A stretch of DNA of 64,000 nt. Source: Nitrospira sp. (GTDB taxonomy: Bacteria > Nitrospirota > Nitrospiria > Nitrospirales > Nitrospiraceae). This document shows positions 16,771 to 25,855 of this stretch, in pieces. A program made the translations under genes and the position numbers. How positions within the stretch are numbered: the stretch's first letter is position 1; every line of letters starts with the position of its first letter. A model generated the notes under the pieces. The model made no database searches. It saw only the letters and a list, made by a program, of their open reading frames with translations, and was not told the origin of the DNA. The DNA is taken from assembly GCA_029194535.1 (NCBI GenBank), contig JARFXR010000002.1, positions 620,001 to 684,000 on the forward strand. Reading direction: 5' to 3'.

Positions 16771-18624
16771 TCACCCGCGCTCCGAGTGATGAGGCGATCC
16801 GCCTGCCATCGCCGGCATACCGTGCGGCAACGCTCCTTTGGCCGCCTCGCCCTGTCCTCCGGCCTTGCCCTTGTCCCCCATCGTCGCGACCCAGAAGATG
16901 AAGGCCACGAGAAGACAGAACAAGAACGTGTTCAACGCCATGAAGGCCGCGGCATAGCCGAGGGCCGGAGAAAAGGCGTATTGAGACGAATCCCGCATGA
17001 CACCGTAGATGTGCCAGTGCACTCTGGAGGACGACCGGGCATAGCCCATCAGCGTCATGAGCAGGATGACCATCACCGCGTTCAAGACCAACGCGTAGCC
17101 CGCGCGCGGAGGCATGCGGCCCCATACCATTTCGGTGGTGGTCTTGGCGCTTTTCAGCAGGAGCGCGGTCAAGGGCGTGATCGTCAGCATGACGAACAGC
17201 ACGATGAGCACCTGCGAGGTCGAAAAGTAATTGATGCGGATGATCGCCGGCACGAAATAGCCCCATACGCCGAGTACGATTACGGCAATACCTGCAAGCA
17301 CGAGCACTCCACCCATGACCGACTTCGCCACCTTGGCCCACGTGGCCGTTTCCTGTTTTCCCGCCCGCCAATACATAATAAAACTCATGAATGTGACAAG
17401 AATCATGAGATTGGCCACCGTCATCTTGGCCGACATGACGCCGAACACCCCGAGCAGCGGATGGTGCGTGCCGCCCATTTTGCGGGCTTCTTCCAAGCTG
17501 GCGACGAGCGAGTGCGGTGTCATCCACACTCCCAAACACAGGAGCAGGATGACCAGCATCGTCATGATGGGTTTGCGGTACCTCATTTCCGAACCAGGGA
17601 TGCGGTGCGTAATACCGAGCCAGAAATAATAGTTGGAGCCAAGGAACAGAACCCCGATCAACATGGCCTGTAGAATAAACAGCCAGGAGAGGAATCCGCC
17701 CATCAGGGTGATGCCCATCTGCTGGTTGTATTGGTAGATTTCCCGCATCAGCCAATAGCCGGCGAACGGAAGGGGCAGCAGTCCGAAGACTCCGATGAAG
17801 TTGCCGACATAGCCCATCCAGTCGTAGTGGTCACGCTCTTCCGCATTCCGGGCCGCCAGATACCGGATGCCGGCGTAGGCGCCGCAAATGTACCCCCCGA
17901 GCACGACGTTGGCGATCAACCGGTGGATGTTCACGGGCCACCAGGTGGGATTCCAGGTGGCAGCCCAGGCGCGCTGCAGGTCCGTCCCTTCGGAGATCAC
18001 GACGGGGCTCGCTTGGAAGGTCGCCCAGGAATTGGGGACGATCATGATGAAAAACGCGAAAAGATTGAGCAGGAAACCGAGGAAAATATGAAACGTCTTC
18101 TTCCCGCCGTCCTGCATCGCATCCCAACCGTACCAGTAGAGGTACAGGGTCGCGGTCTCCAGCAGGAACAGGATGCAGTAGAAAATGAAGGAGGGGAAAA
18201 AGATATCCGTCAGGTAGTTCATCAACTTCGGGTAGAACGCGATGAGCAGGAACAAGAGGATGCCCCCGAACAGCGCCGTAGTCGCGTAGGAGGAGGTCAA
18301 CAGTTTGGTGAATTCCTTGGCCAGCTTATCGTACCGCTTTTCCCCGCTCTTCCAGCCGACGACTTCGCAGAGCCAGGCAAAAATCGGCACGCCTAACACG
18401 AAGCCGGCGAGCAGAAGATGGAGTTGCGCGATGACCCAGACGATGTTGCGGCTCCCGATGCCGGGTATGTCCCTGTACTCGGTCGCCGCCGCCGGAGTAT
18501 CCGCCGCGACCCCGAACGAAGGAAGGGCCAGGAGGCCCACGGCGACCATGAGCCCGGCGAGGACTCCGCGAAGACCACCGGTGGTCCGAAGGACCCGCTG
18601 AATCGATGCGCCGCCGAATTGCAT
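16771..18624 (-). CDS. Cytochrome bd-like oxidase subunit I (copy 1)
   Basis: A 617-residue membrane protein, longer than E. coli CydA (about 520). A signal-like segment (residues 20-41) is followed by about 13 transmembrane helices. CydA-type features are His69 in the first helix (AQLHLLLAGF), a helix-3 Glu (LLETATLYLY) and His234 (NIHRLIANV), consistent with haem ligands and the proton-path Glu of bd oxidases. The C-terminus is extended (Gly/Ala/His-rich). The ATG at 18624 is preceded by GAGGTGAGTGCC. No CydB-type partner is encoded nearby. Such bd-like proteins are known in Nitrospira, but whether this one reduces oxygen or handles quinol is not settled by sequence. Confidence 0.8.
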   Translation of the reverse strand: MQFGGASIQRVLRTTGGLRGVLAGLMVAVGLLALPSFGVAADTPAAATEYRDIPGIGSRNIVWVIAQLHLLLAGFVLGVPIFAWLCEVVGWKSGEKRYDKLAKEFTKLLTSSYATTALFGGILLFLLIAFYPKLMNYLTDIFFPSFIFYCILFLLETATLYLYWYGWDAMQDGGKKTFHIFLGFLLNLFAFFIMIVPNSWATFQASPVVISEGTDLQRAWAATWNPTWWPVNIHRLIANVVLGGYICGAYAGIRYLAARNAEERDHYDWMGYVGNFIGVFGLLPLPFAGYWLMREIYQYNQQMGITLMGGFLSWLFILQAMLIGVLFLGSNYYFWLGITHRIPGSEMRYRKPIMTMLVILLLCLGVWMTPHSLVASLEEARKMGGTHHPLLGVFGVMSAKMTVANLMILVTFMSFIMYWRAGKQETATWAKVAKSVMGGVLVLAGIAVIVLGVWGYFVPAIIRINYFSTSQVLIVLFVMLTITPLTALLLKSAKTTTEMVWGRMPPRAGYALVLNAVMVILLMTLMGYARSSSRVHWHIYGVMRDSSQYAFSPALGYAAAFMALNTFLFCLLVAFIFWVATMGDKGKAGGQGEAAKGALPHGMPAMAGGSPHHSERG

Positions 18625-18650
18625 GGCACTCACCTCATCTCTGGGAATCA

Positions 18651-19640
18651 TTACGGTTTCTTCGCAGGTGACGCGTCCTTGTCCTTCCCTGCCTTGCCTT
18701 TTGCTTTGCCTTTATCCGCTTCCGCTTCGGCCTTCTCGGTCTTCTGCTTTTCCAACGCGTCGACCTGTGCCGAGAGCTGGGCGATGACTTTTTCGTTCTT
18801 GGCCAAGCTCTCGAGCGGCCTCAAGGGCGGCTCGACCTTGACCTCCGGCTTCTTGCAGCATTCGTGAGGATGAGGAGTCGTAACGGGCAATGCCGCCCAG
18901 AACAGCACCGACAAGACCGCGCCGGCGCCGGTCAATGCCGTCAGCATCAAGCCCTGATCGGCCGGGACGCGCATCAAATCCCATCGCGTAATCAGCCCCT
19001 GGTAATTTTCTGAAACGGATGGGGTCGCCTGGGCCATGCCCCGGATCAATCGACCGACGAGGGACACGCCGATCAGCAACAGGATGATCAGTACCGCGCT
19101 CGCGACCGAGCCCCACAAGGCCAGCTCGATGCTGATCCGCTCGGCCACGGGTACCGCTTTCAGCAATTCCAGCTCCATGAGGGCATGCGCGATCGCAATG
19201 CTCGTCGAGGTGACGGCGCTCACGATCATCCAGAGAATCGGAAGGAACACCGCCCCGACCAGCGCGCTCTTCCACCAGAGCGTCATGCCCAGACTGTCCG
19301 GCGGCTCACGCCGGAGTCGTTCCAGGAAAAAGGTGCGGCCGACGACGCCGAGGGCCCAGATGTCGATGGGAATGGAGAGCAGGAACAGCAGACCGATTCC
19401 GGCGCCCTCGCCGATGTGCGAATCGAGCCCCATCGTAATGATCGGAAGGGCAAGAACCGTCACAGGGCTGGCCAGCAGCATGATGAACGCCAGGCCGAGG
19501 CGCCCTTCGAAATGCATCAAGCCCATGGCCAGGAACACCAGCACAAAGGCCAGCTTGAAGGGAAGCGCGGTCCAGAATGCCGGCCACAGGACCCCAAGCC
19601 CGATTTTCGTTGGAGACAAAGATTCGCGTTCGTCGGCCAT
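18651..19640 (-). CDS. Unknown membrane protein of the respiratory cluster
   Basis: A 329-residue protein with about six transmembrane helices in the first 255 residues and no haem-binding CxxCH. After the last helix comes [10 protein letters not shown] and then a coiled-coil-like, Lys/Ala/Glu-rich tail (about 270-329). The ATG at 19640 is chosen because upstream codons in the frame look non-coding. It lies between cytochrome b (24 bp) and the bd-like subunit (26 bp) on the same strand, so it is very likely part of the same complex or its assembly. It could be a scaffold or a divergent CydB-position subunit; I see no sequence motif to decide. Confidence 0.75.
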   Translation of the reverse strand: MADERESLSPTKIGLGVLWPAFWTALPFKLAFVLVFLAMGLMHFEGRLGLAFIMLLASPVTVLALPIITMGLDSHIGEGAGIGLLFLLSIPIDIWALGVVGRTFFLERLRREPPDSLGMTLWWKSALVGAVFLPILWMIVSAVTSTSIAIAHALMELELLKAVPVAERISIELALWGSVASAVLIILLLIGVSLVGRLIRGMAQATPSVSENYQGLITRWDLMRVPADQGLMLTALTGAGAVLSVLFWAALPVTTPHPHECCKKPEVKVEPPLRPLESLAKNEKVIAQLSAQVDALEKQKTEKAEAEADKGKAKGKAGKDKDASPAKKP

Positions 19641-19663
19641 GGTAGCTCGTGGGACTGACAGGC

Positions 19664-20776
19664 TCAGTCCAAAAATTCCCGGTTGATGATGGCGGAGACT
19701 GTAAACAGCAGAATGGACACCATGACGACGATCCAGCCGATCAAGGCGATCGGACGCTTGAAGATATTGCGCTCCGGGTCCCTGTCGATGAAGGGCAAGG
19801 CGGCCAGCAAGGCCATGAAGGCCCCCGGCAAGGCGATGGCGCCCAGAAACTGTCCGAACTCCCCTGCGAAGATTTTCAGCCTGAGCAATTGGAACAGGAA
19901 CAGGAAGTACCACTCCGGCTCCGGATGGTAATCGCCGGGATCAGGGGTCGCCTCCTCAAGCAAGACCACCGGCTCCCAGAAGGCCAACGCACAGATACTG
20001 GCGAATACCACCGCCATCCCGACGATGTCCTTCCAGATTTGGCGGGGAAAGAAATAGTCCGTCTTCGCCTTGAGCTCTTCCGGGGTGCCCCGAAACGGCC
20101 CGGCCGGTCCCGCCGACCTGAAGAGGAACAGATGAAGCCCGGCAAGCCCCATCAAGGCGGCAGGCAGGATCATGACGTGAATAACGAAGAACCGGCTCAA
20201 GGTCATCTGTCCGGGGGTCGGCCCTCCCTTGAGAAAGCGCGCCATGAAATCGCCGAGGAGCGGCGTCTTGTCCATGATCTCCACGCCAACGGTCGTCGCC
20301 CAATACGCGCGCTGGTCCCAGGGCAACAGATAGCCGGTGAACCCGAACCCCATGACGATCCCGAAGAGAGCCAAACCGACCAGCCAAATCATTTCACGCG
20401 GGCTCTTATAGGCGCCCCAGAGAAACACCTGCGACATGTGCGCGAAGACACAGACGACCATCGCGGTCGAACCCCAGAAGTGATAGCTCAGAAGGAACCA
20501 GCCGTAATCGACGTCATGAATGATGTACTGGGTGCTGGCATAGGCGTGATCGGCGGTGGGGACGTAATAGAACATCAGCAGAATGCCGGTCACCGCCTGC
20601 ATGATGAAGATGAAGAGCAAGACCGATCCGAACACGTAGGCCCAGCGCGAACCGCCTGGAACCGGCTCGTTCAGCATCTTGGCCTGCAACTGCTTCAACC
20701 CGACGCGCTCGTCGATGAAGGCCACGACTTTTTCGATGGCGGTCGGCTGGCTGCTGGGTAGAGAGGAGTGTGCCAT
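19664..20776 (-). CDS. petB: Cytochrome b of a bc/b6f-type complex
   Basis: A 370-residue membrane protein carrying both N-terminal (haem) and C-terminal (subunit IV) halves. Haem ligands are His99/His113 (spacing 14) and His200/His215 (spacing 15); the 14/15 pattern is that of cytochrome b6, while bc1-type proteins use 14/14. The quinol-site PEWY motif is at 287-290. Gene fusion of both halves in one chain is like bc1, so the protein is a mixed type. It follows the Rieske gene by 2 nt, so the two are coupled. It would oxidise quinol, or run in reverse to reduce quinone, in the inner membrane. Confidence 0.93.
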   Translation of the reverse strand: MAHSSLPSSQPTAIEKVVAFIDERVGLKQLQAKMLNEPVPGGSRWAYVFGSVLLFIFIMQAVTGILLMFYYVPTADHAYASTQYIIHDVDYGWFLLSYHFWGSTAMVVCVFAHMSQVFLWGAYKSPREMIWLVGLALFGIVMGFGFTGYLLPWDQRAYWATTVGVEIMDKTPLLGDFMARFLKGGPTPGQMTLSRFFVIHVMILPAALMGLAGLHLFLFRSAGPAGPFRGTPEELKAKTDYFFPRQIWKDIVGMAVVFASICALAFWEPVVLLEEATPDPGDYHPEPEWYFLFLFQLLRLKIFAGEFGQFLGAIALPGAFMALLAALPFIDRDPERNIFKRPIALIGWIVVMVSILLFTVSAIINREFLD

Positions 20777-20778
20777 GG

Positions 20779-21711
20779 TCAGATGATCCGGATTTGTGAT
20801 TTCGTGCCGGCCTTGAATTCCATATCGATGATTTGGACCTCCCCCCCCGCCGACACGCGGATCGGCAAGGCGTCCAGAGACCGGGGCGCCGGTCCATCGA
20901 GAACCTTTCCGGAGGCATCGTAGATGCTCAGATGGCAGGGACACAAGAAGACCTGTCCGAGCACCTTATGCTGCCGCCACTTGTACCCGCAACCGAGATG
21001 GGGACACTTGCCCGAGAAGGCGACGTAGGGAATCTCTTTCTTGTTGGTCCAGATCGGCTTGCCCAAGGCGTCGCGAAATTCCATGTCCTTGCCTTGATAA
21101 ACTTTCTCGAGGACGGCCGGCGTGCCTTTGAGAATCCAGACGTTCTTCTCGATCTCGGATTCCGGCATGTACGCTTCCTTGACCTTCTTCTTGTACTTGA
21201 ACTGGACCCCGATGTCGTCCTGTTTGATCTTGCCGATATTCCCGATGCTCAACCAGCCGTTGTCGAAGGGGGCATACATGGGCTTCATCAGGTAGCGCAG
21301 CACAGGAAAGGCGATCGGCAGCCCGATCAAAAAGCCGATCGCATGGGTGAAGTTCATGAAGAAGGTTCGGCGCTTGACGCTCTTCTCCAGTTCAGGAAGA
21401 GGGACCAGCACCTCGCCGGGAGTGACGTGGACACTATCCTCCAGATGAGGGATTTCGACTTCGTGATTGGTCACGTACTCGTCGCGCTTGAACGCCGGCA
21501 ACGCCACGACCTCGGAGGACGTGGTCCTCAACTGGACGGCGCCCTCCGTCACGCTCTGCACCTGGCCCATCGCCACCTGGCGTTCGCCGTGGCCGTTCAT
21601 GGACACGACGATGTGACTGATTTGGCGCGACAGCGGATCGACGATGACGCTCGCCACCTCTCCGACTTCGCGATCCGAGCAATGAACTTTCGACTTGAGT
21701 TTGGGCTGCAT
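20779..21711 (-). CDS. petC: Rieske iron-sulfur protein with N-terminal PRC-barrel-like domain
   Basis: A 310-residue protein. Residues 1-80 resemble a PRC-barrel (GEVASVIVDP, ISHIVVSMNG, then ALPAF). A single transmembrane helix lies at about 122-140 (AIGFLIGLPIAFPVLRYL), and the Rieske fold follows with CPHLGC (Cys236, His238, Cys241) and CPCH (Cys257, Cys259, His260) binding a [2Fe-2S] cluster. Typical Rieske subunits are under 200 residues and lack the N-terminal domain, which by topology would be cytoplasmic. It is coupled to cytochrome b (2 nt) and to the upstream cytochrome c (1 nt). Transfers electrons from quinol to cytochrome c. Confidence 0.92.
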   Translation of the reverse strand: MQPKLKSKVHCSDREVGEVASVIVDPLSRQISHIVVSMNGHGERQVAMGQVQSVTEGAVQLRTTSSEVVALPAFKRDEYVTNHEVEIPHLEDSVHVTPGEVLVPLPELEKSVKRRTFFMNFTHAIGFLIGLPIAFPVLRYLMKPMYAPFDNGWLSIGNIGKIKQDDIGVQFKYKKKVKEAYMPESEIEKNVWILKGTPAVLEKVYQGKDMEFRDALGKPIWTNKKEIPYVAFSGKCPHLGCGYKWRQHKVLGQVFLCPCHLSIYDASGKVLDGPAPRSLDALPIRVSAGGEVQIIDMEFKAGTKSQIRII

Positions 21712-21712
21712 G

Positions 21713-22519
21713 CTATTTTTTCTTGATCGGCTTCGGTGTATTGACCGAGGTGTTCTTGAAGGTGACCAACCAGGTCGCCAACGCCACGACGTCCTTTTCC
21801 TCCATCAGGTCCTTGTACTTGTCCGGCATCTTGCCCTTTTCATACTCCTTCTCGAAACCCTCGGCCATCCAGCTCTTGGGATCGAGAATCTTCTGCTTGA
21901 TCTCATCGGCCGACAGAAGATTACCGATGTTGTCGAGCTCGGGACCGCGCTTCTTTCCGCCTTCGCCGCGCAGCTTGTGGCAGTTGTAGCACTCCTGAAG
22001 CTGCCATTGGTCCTCACCGACTTTCAACACGTCACCCCCTGCCGCACCGGTCGTCGCCGGAGGCGCCCCGGGTCCGCCGGCGGACTGCGAGGCGGTGGCT
22101 TGATCCCCACCCAATGCCTTGATGCGCGCCGACAAGGCCTTGGCTTGCTCGTCGAGCGCCTTGGCTCTGGCTAGCAGCTCGTCGGCCTTCCCTTGCTCGG
22201 TCGCGGCCCGCTTGGGTTTTAGAATTTTTTCGATCTTCCCCTTCTCGTCCTCCGGATCGTACTGCGGCCAGAGCGAGGCGCCGGCGATGTAGACGACGCA
22301 AAGTACGACATAGAACCCCACCAGGGCGGCCAGCGCCTTCACACCGCTCAGGGGCTTGAGGGACGGAGCATCAAGCAAGATGAATACGGCCGTACCCAGC
22401 AGCGCATAGGCCGCGAACATCATTTGGAACACAGAGGGGAAGTCCAGCGCGTTCGTAATGCCGAACAACGCCCCCGCCACCACCAACCCGACCACTAGTT
22501 TCTTGATCACATTACCCAT
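21713..22519 (-). CDS. Membrane-anchored monohaem cytochrome c next to the Rieske gene
   Basis: A 268-residue protein. Three N-terminal helices (about 5-24, 31-50 and 60-82) are followed by an Ala/Lys/Glu coiled-coil stretch (95-138), a Gly/Pro linker, and a cytochrome c domain with CYNCH (Cys177, Cys180, His181). Its place directly before Rieske and cytochrome b suggests it is the cytochrome c1/f equivalent of this complex, although it is unrelated in layout to either. It shares the coiled-coil-plus-haem design with the dihaem cytochrome at the end of the cluster. Confidence 0.87.
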   Translation of the reverse strand: MGNVIKKLVVGLVVAGALFGITNALDFPSVFQMMFAAYALLGTAVFILLDAPSLKPLSGVKALAALVGFYVVLCVVYIAGASLWPQYDPEDEKGKIEKILKPKRAATEQGKADELLARAKALDEQAKALSARIKALGGDQATASQSAGGPGAPPATTGAAGGDVLKVGEDQWQLQECYNCHKLRGEGGKKRGPELDNIGNLLSADEIKQKILDPKSWMAEGFEKEYEKGKMPDKYKDLMEEKDVVALATWLVTFKNTSVNTPKPIKKK

Positions 22520-22558
22520 AAAAGCGGTCCTTTTCCGTTAGCAGGTCCTTCGATCAGT

Positions 22559-24262
22559 TCACTTCGCTCCCGCGGGCGCGGGGCTGCCTTCGGACACGTG
22601 CCCCTTGGCCTCTGTGGGTCTGAGCGTGACGAGAATGGCGAAACTGACGACGACGAAAAACGCGACGGTAATGCCCGTAATCCACCAGGCCGAGTAGGAC
22701 AACGTGGGGGTGAAGGATTCGGCCGTGAAGTCCGGCAGCAGATTGTAGGTGTGGAAATATTTCCGCAGCAACGAACGGACCGCGCCCATCAGGCCCATCG
22801 TCCAGATCGCGCTGAAGGCCAGGAACACCAGGACGAACTGGGACGCAAAATCGATCTTGCCCCACACGATCGTGCCCTGGTTGATCGCTCGATTATAGAT
22901 GATGTAGTTCACGATCGTGACGAACACCAACGTGAATGCCGCGGAGTTCTTCGCCGGCATGAGCGCGAGGAAATTCCAATCGGACGGAAGCTCCAGGTCG
23001 GCCACCAACTTGGCCCCGGTCGGCACGAACCCGTGCGGGGTGAGCCAGATCGCGTCGCCCACCACGACCATCAAAAATCCCACCTTGATCACCGTGCGAG
23101 AGGAGACGGTGATGGGGATGAACCGGCCGAGCACCATGGGCAGCAGGGCGAGAGGCACCAAAATCGCCAGCGACGTGGGATCGGGCACGGGGAAGATGGT
23201 CCAGACGTAGGTCATGACGAACGGAAGCGCCACCATCACGAGCGGAGCAAAGATGGTCATCCTCACCCGCTCCACCCCTTCGATCCGCTTCATGCTCAAC
23301 CAGATGTAGTAATTGCTGGCGAGGAAGATCAGCCCGACCATGGCGCCCTGCATCTCGAAGAACATCGACAGCTGGTCCGCCATCATGTAGGGACAAATCG
23401 AGGCGTCGTAGTCACACAATTCGTACGCCAACAGATAGCCCATGAACGGAAGAAACAGCAGCGCGCCGACACCGATCAAATTCCCGACAAAGCCCATCCA
23501 ATCGTAATACGACCGGTCTTCTTCCTTCTTGGACGCCATATACATGTAGGCCGCGACCAGTCCGGTGATGAATCCGCCGAACGTGACATTGCCGACGAGC
23601 CGGTGCAGATTCATCGGCATCCAGCTGTAGTTATAGATCTTGTCCCATAGCGTTGCCGTGGCCAGAAACTCGGCCGGTGAGACACCCTCTGCCTTGACCG
23701 GCGTGTTCATGAACGAGGTCGGTCCGTCGATCACGAACAGCGTGATGGTGCCGATCAGGTTGAGCAGCACTCCCAAGGCGATGTGGCGGGACTTCTTTGC
23801 TCCCTTCCAGGCATCCCACGAATAGAAGTACATGTAGAGGAGAATCGTCTCACCGATGAACAGGAGCGGATAAATGACGGCGAACAGCAGGAAGAAGTGA
23901 TTGATCAGCCACGTGGTGAATTGAGGATAGGTCGCCAACAGCACGAAGATGAACAGTCCGCCGGTGAGGGCCGTCATGCTGTAGAGGATGACGGTGACCT
24001 TCATGACCTCCTTGGCCAGGCGATCATAGCGTGGGTCCTGCTTGCGATACCCCAGCCATTCGGACGTCACGACAAAGATAGGAGCGCCCAGGATGAAGGC
24101 GGCGAACAGGATGTGCAATTGCGCGACGATCCACACGGCGGTCCGGTTCCCCGTATACGGAAACTCCACCGGCGGAGCGCCCGGGGCCTGTGCGTAGGCG
24201 ACGCCTCCGCACAGCGCTAGAAGCGCAAAGAAGGCCAACAGACCTCGCTGCCATGTTTTCAT
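22559..24262 (-). CDS. Cytochrome bd-like oxidase subunit I (copy 2)
   Basis: A 567-residue paralogue of the protein at 16771-18624. A signal peptide (LLALCGGVAYAQ) is followed by about 12 to 13 helices. The same marks are kept: His50 in helix 1 (AQLHILFAAF), a helix-3 Glu (FIGETILLYMY), His220 (NLHRLVGNV) and a shared YYDWMGFVGNLIGV segment. A loop with ELCDYDASICPYM adds two cysteines that copy 1 lacks (copy 1 reads EIYQYN). The ATG at 24262 begins the signal peptide. It lies between two cytochrome c genes, upstream of the Rieske/cytochrome b pair. Two divergent bd-like subunits in one locus suggest a complex containing both, or two alternative modules. Confidence 0.8.
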   Translation of the reverse strand: MKTWQRGLLAFFALLALCGGVAYAQAPGAPPVEFPYTGNRTAVWIVAQLHILFAAFILGAPIFVVTSEWLGYRKQDPRYDRLAKEVMKVTVILYSMTALTGGLFIFVLLATYPQFTTWLINHFFLLFAVIYPLLFIGETILLYMYFYSWDAWKGAKKSRHIALGVLLNLIGTITLFVIDGPTSFMNTPVKAEGVSPAEFLATATLWDKIYNYSWMPMNLHRLVGNVTFGGFITGLVAAYMYMASKKEEDRSYYDWMGFVGNLIGVGALLFLPFMGYLLAYELCDYDASICPYMMADQLSMFFEMQGAMVGLIFLASNYYIWLSMKRIEGVERVRMTIFAPLVMVALPFVMTYVWTIFPVPDPTSLAILVPLALLPMVLGRFIPITVSSRTVIKVGFLMVVVGDAIWLTPHGFVPTGAKLVADLELPSDWNFLALMPAKNSAAFTLVFVTIVNYIIYNRAINQGTIVWGKIDFASQFVLVFLAFSAIWTMGLMGAVRSLLRKYFHTYNLLPDFTAESFTPTLSYSAWWITGITVAFFVVVSFAILVTLRPTEAKGHVSEGSPAPAGAK

Positions 24263-24315
24263 GATGCTCGCCGCCCTCCTCACCGTTCCGAGTGTTCGAT
24301 CCAGCCGAAGTCCGT

Positions 24316-24831
24316 TTACTTGGCTGCGTCGGCCGCCGCGACCTTGATCTCGCCGGAGTCCGCCCACTGTTTCTTGTCGGCGTCCCATGTCTTGCCGGCG
24401 AGGCCGAAACTCCTCTCGAAGAGCACGAGCTTCCAACGGTCTTCATCGGAGAGCTTGCTCTTCCAGGCCTTCATCTTCGTATTGGGCACCCCCTCCGAGA
24501 TACGCCAGAACCAGACGGAATCGGAATACAGCTTCATCCGTTCGCCGTTACGGAAGTCGCGGGCGCCGGCCTTAACGGGCTTCCCGTCTTTGCCGTGGCA
24601 GCTTGCGCAATTCACGTCGGGGTTCGTCTCACCGATAAACAATTTTCGTCCCTCTTCCACTTTCCCGGCGTCGGTCCACCAGCCGGCCGGCATGTGCTTG
24701 TCCGCATACTCGGCAGGAGCCGGAGGAGGAGGCACGACCGGTCCTTCCCCGCCGCCTTCTCCACCGCATGCGGCAACCAGCAGCCCCATGGCGAACAGAA
24801 TCCCCGCCTGTCCGATTTTCATCTGCTTCAT
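24316..24831 (-). CDS. Monohaem cytochrome c lipoprotein
   Basis: A 171-residue protein. The lipobox ends LLVAAC (Cys22), followed by a flexible Gly/Pro linker and a cytochrome c domain with CASCH (Cys75, Cys78, His79). A later Met-containing segment (VPNTKMKAW) may provide the axial ligand. It is the first gene of the leftward respiratory cluster, 53 bp before bd-like copy 2; an AGGAG lies a little far upstream of the ATG. A lipid-anchored periplasmic electron carrier feeding or draining the complex. Confidence 0.87.
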   Translation of the reverse strand: MKQMKIGQAGILFAMGLLVAACGGEGGGEGPVVPPPPAPAEYADKHMPAGWWTDAGKVEEGRKLFIGETNPDVNCASCHGKDGKPVKAGARDFRNGERMKLYSDSVWFWRISEGVPNTKMKAWKSKLSDEDRWKLVLFERSFGLAGKTWDADKKQWADSGEIKVAAADAAK

Positions 24832-25045
24832 AACTGTTCCAAGCTCCTTTCTTCCTGTCTCAATCCCGATGACGCCAAAAGAAACAGACGCCAATATCAA
24901 AGGCGAAAAAAAGACGCTTTTACTGAGGCTGCATCCCCCGCAAAAGCGTCAATGACAACAAAAATTCTCCTCACCCACGCGCATCTCCCGCCAAGTCAAC
25001 CGACCGATTCGGCGGGGTGCACGGACGCGCCACGAACCGCCTCGG

Positions 25046-25564
25046 CTATTTTTTCCGCTTATCCTGCGACTTCCCCCGTTTCTGCCCCTGCTTCCTCCGC
25101 GAACGGATCAGCCTCGCTCCGACGAACCCACCCAGCGCGATCGCACCAGCTCCCAATCCCGCATAAACCCAGGTCGGAGGACGAGTCACGTCCCGGACGC
25201 ACCCGCTGCCGAAATTGACCTGGATCTTCCTCTCCGCCTCCAGGTCCTTCGGATCAAACTGCACCTTTTCGTTCCGCTGCTCTCCCTTGGCCTCAATGAG
25301 CAGGGGATCGCCGAGATTGTCGTTATGCAGATGAAACGTCGCCTTGTAGTACCCTTCACCGTCGGTCTTGACGACCTGGCCGTACGACACTCTCGTGTCT
25401 TTGACCATGACGTCGACGTTCGGGCTGCCTTGTCCATCGGCTCCGCAGACAAACCCTTCAACCGTAAACCGGTGATCGGCCTCATGGGTGGCCAGAACAA
25501 GCCCCGGAGACATCACCACCACAGCTGCCAGGGTACGGCTCCACCCGAGCGGTTTCGATCTCAT
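25046..25564 (-). CDS. Secreted carboxypeptidase-regulatory-like domain protein with C-terminal anchor
   Basis: A 172-residue protein from the ATG at 25564, which begins a signal peptide (WSRTLAAVVVMSPGLVLA). Residues 30-110 read as a beta-sandwich of the carboxypeptidase-regulatory/transthyretin-like type (VEGFVCGADGQGSPNVDVMV, then TDGEGYYKATFHL). A C-terminal helix (about 137-158) and a strongly basic tail follow, giving an inner-membrane anchor. It lies upstream of the respiratory cluster on the same strand, 214 bp away, and may be co-regulated. No enzymatic motif is seen. Confidence 0.7.
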   Translation of the reverse strand: MRSKPLGWSRTLAAVVVMSPGLVLATHEADHRFTVEGFVCGADGQGSPNVDVMVKDTRVSYGQVVKTDGEGYYKATFHLHNDNLGDPLLIEAKGEQRNEKVQFDPKDLEAERKIQVNFGSGCVRDVTRPPTWVYAGLGAGAIALGGFVGARLIRSRRKQGQKRGKSQDKRKK

Positions 25565-25855
25565 ACCCACATCGCCGTGACGTCTCGGAAGCCCGGAACC
25601 GACGCGCTTTTCGTTGCCTGATCCGCGGCACCGGACGCCTGCAACGTCACGTTTGCTGAGACCGAGCGAACCCAATTTTGAGGTCGCCCTTTTAACACAG
25701 GGCCCCTGCTTTGTCAACGACAAGACAAGGATTTCAATCGAAAAGACGAATGGCTTTCCACTTACTTGCGCTGGAAAAATGTGAGGCGGCGCGCCGGCTG
25801 CCGCTTCGGATGACGGTAGAGGAGAATGTGTCGGGTGGAGACAGGACAGGGCCGG

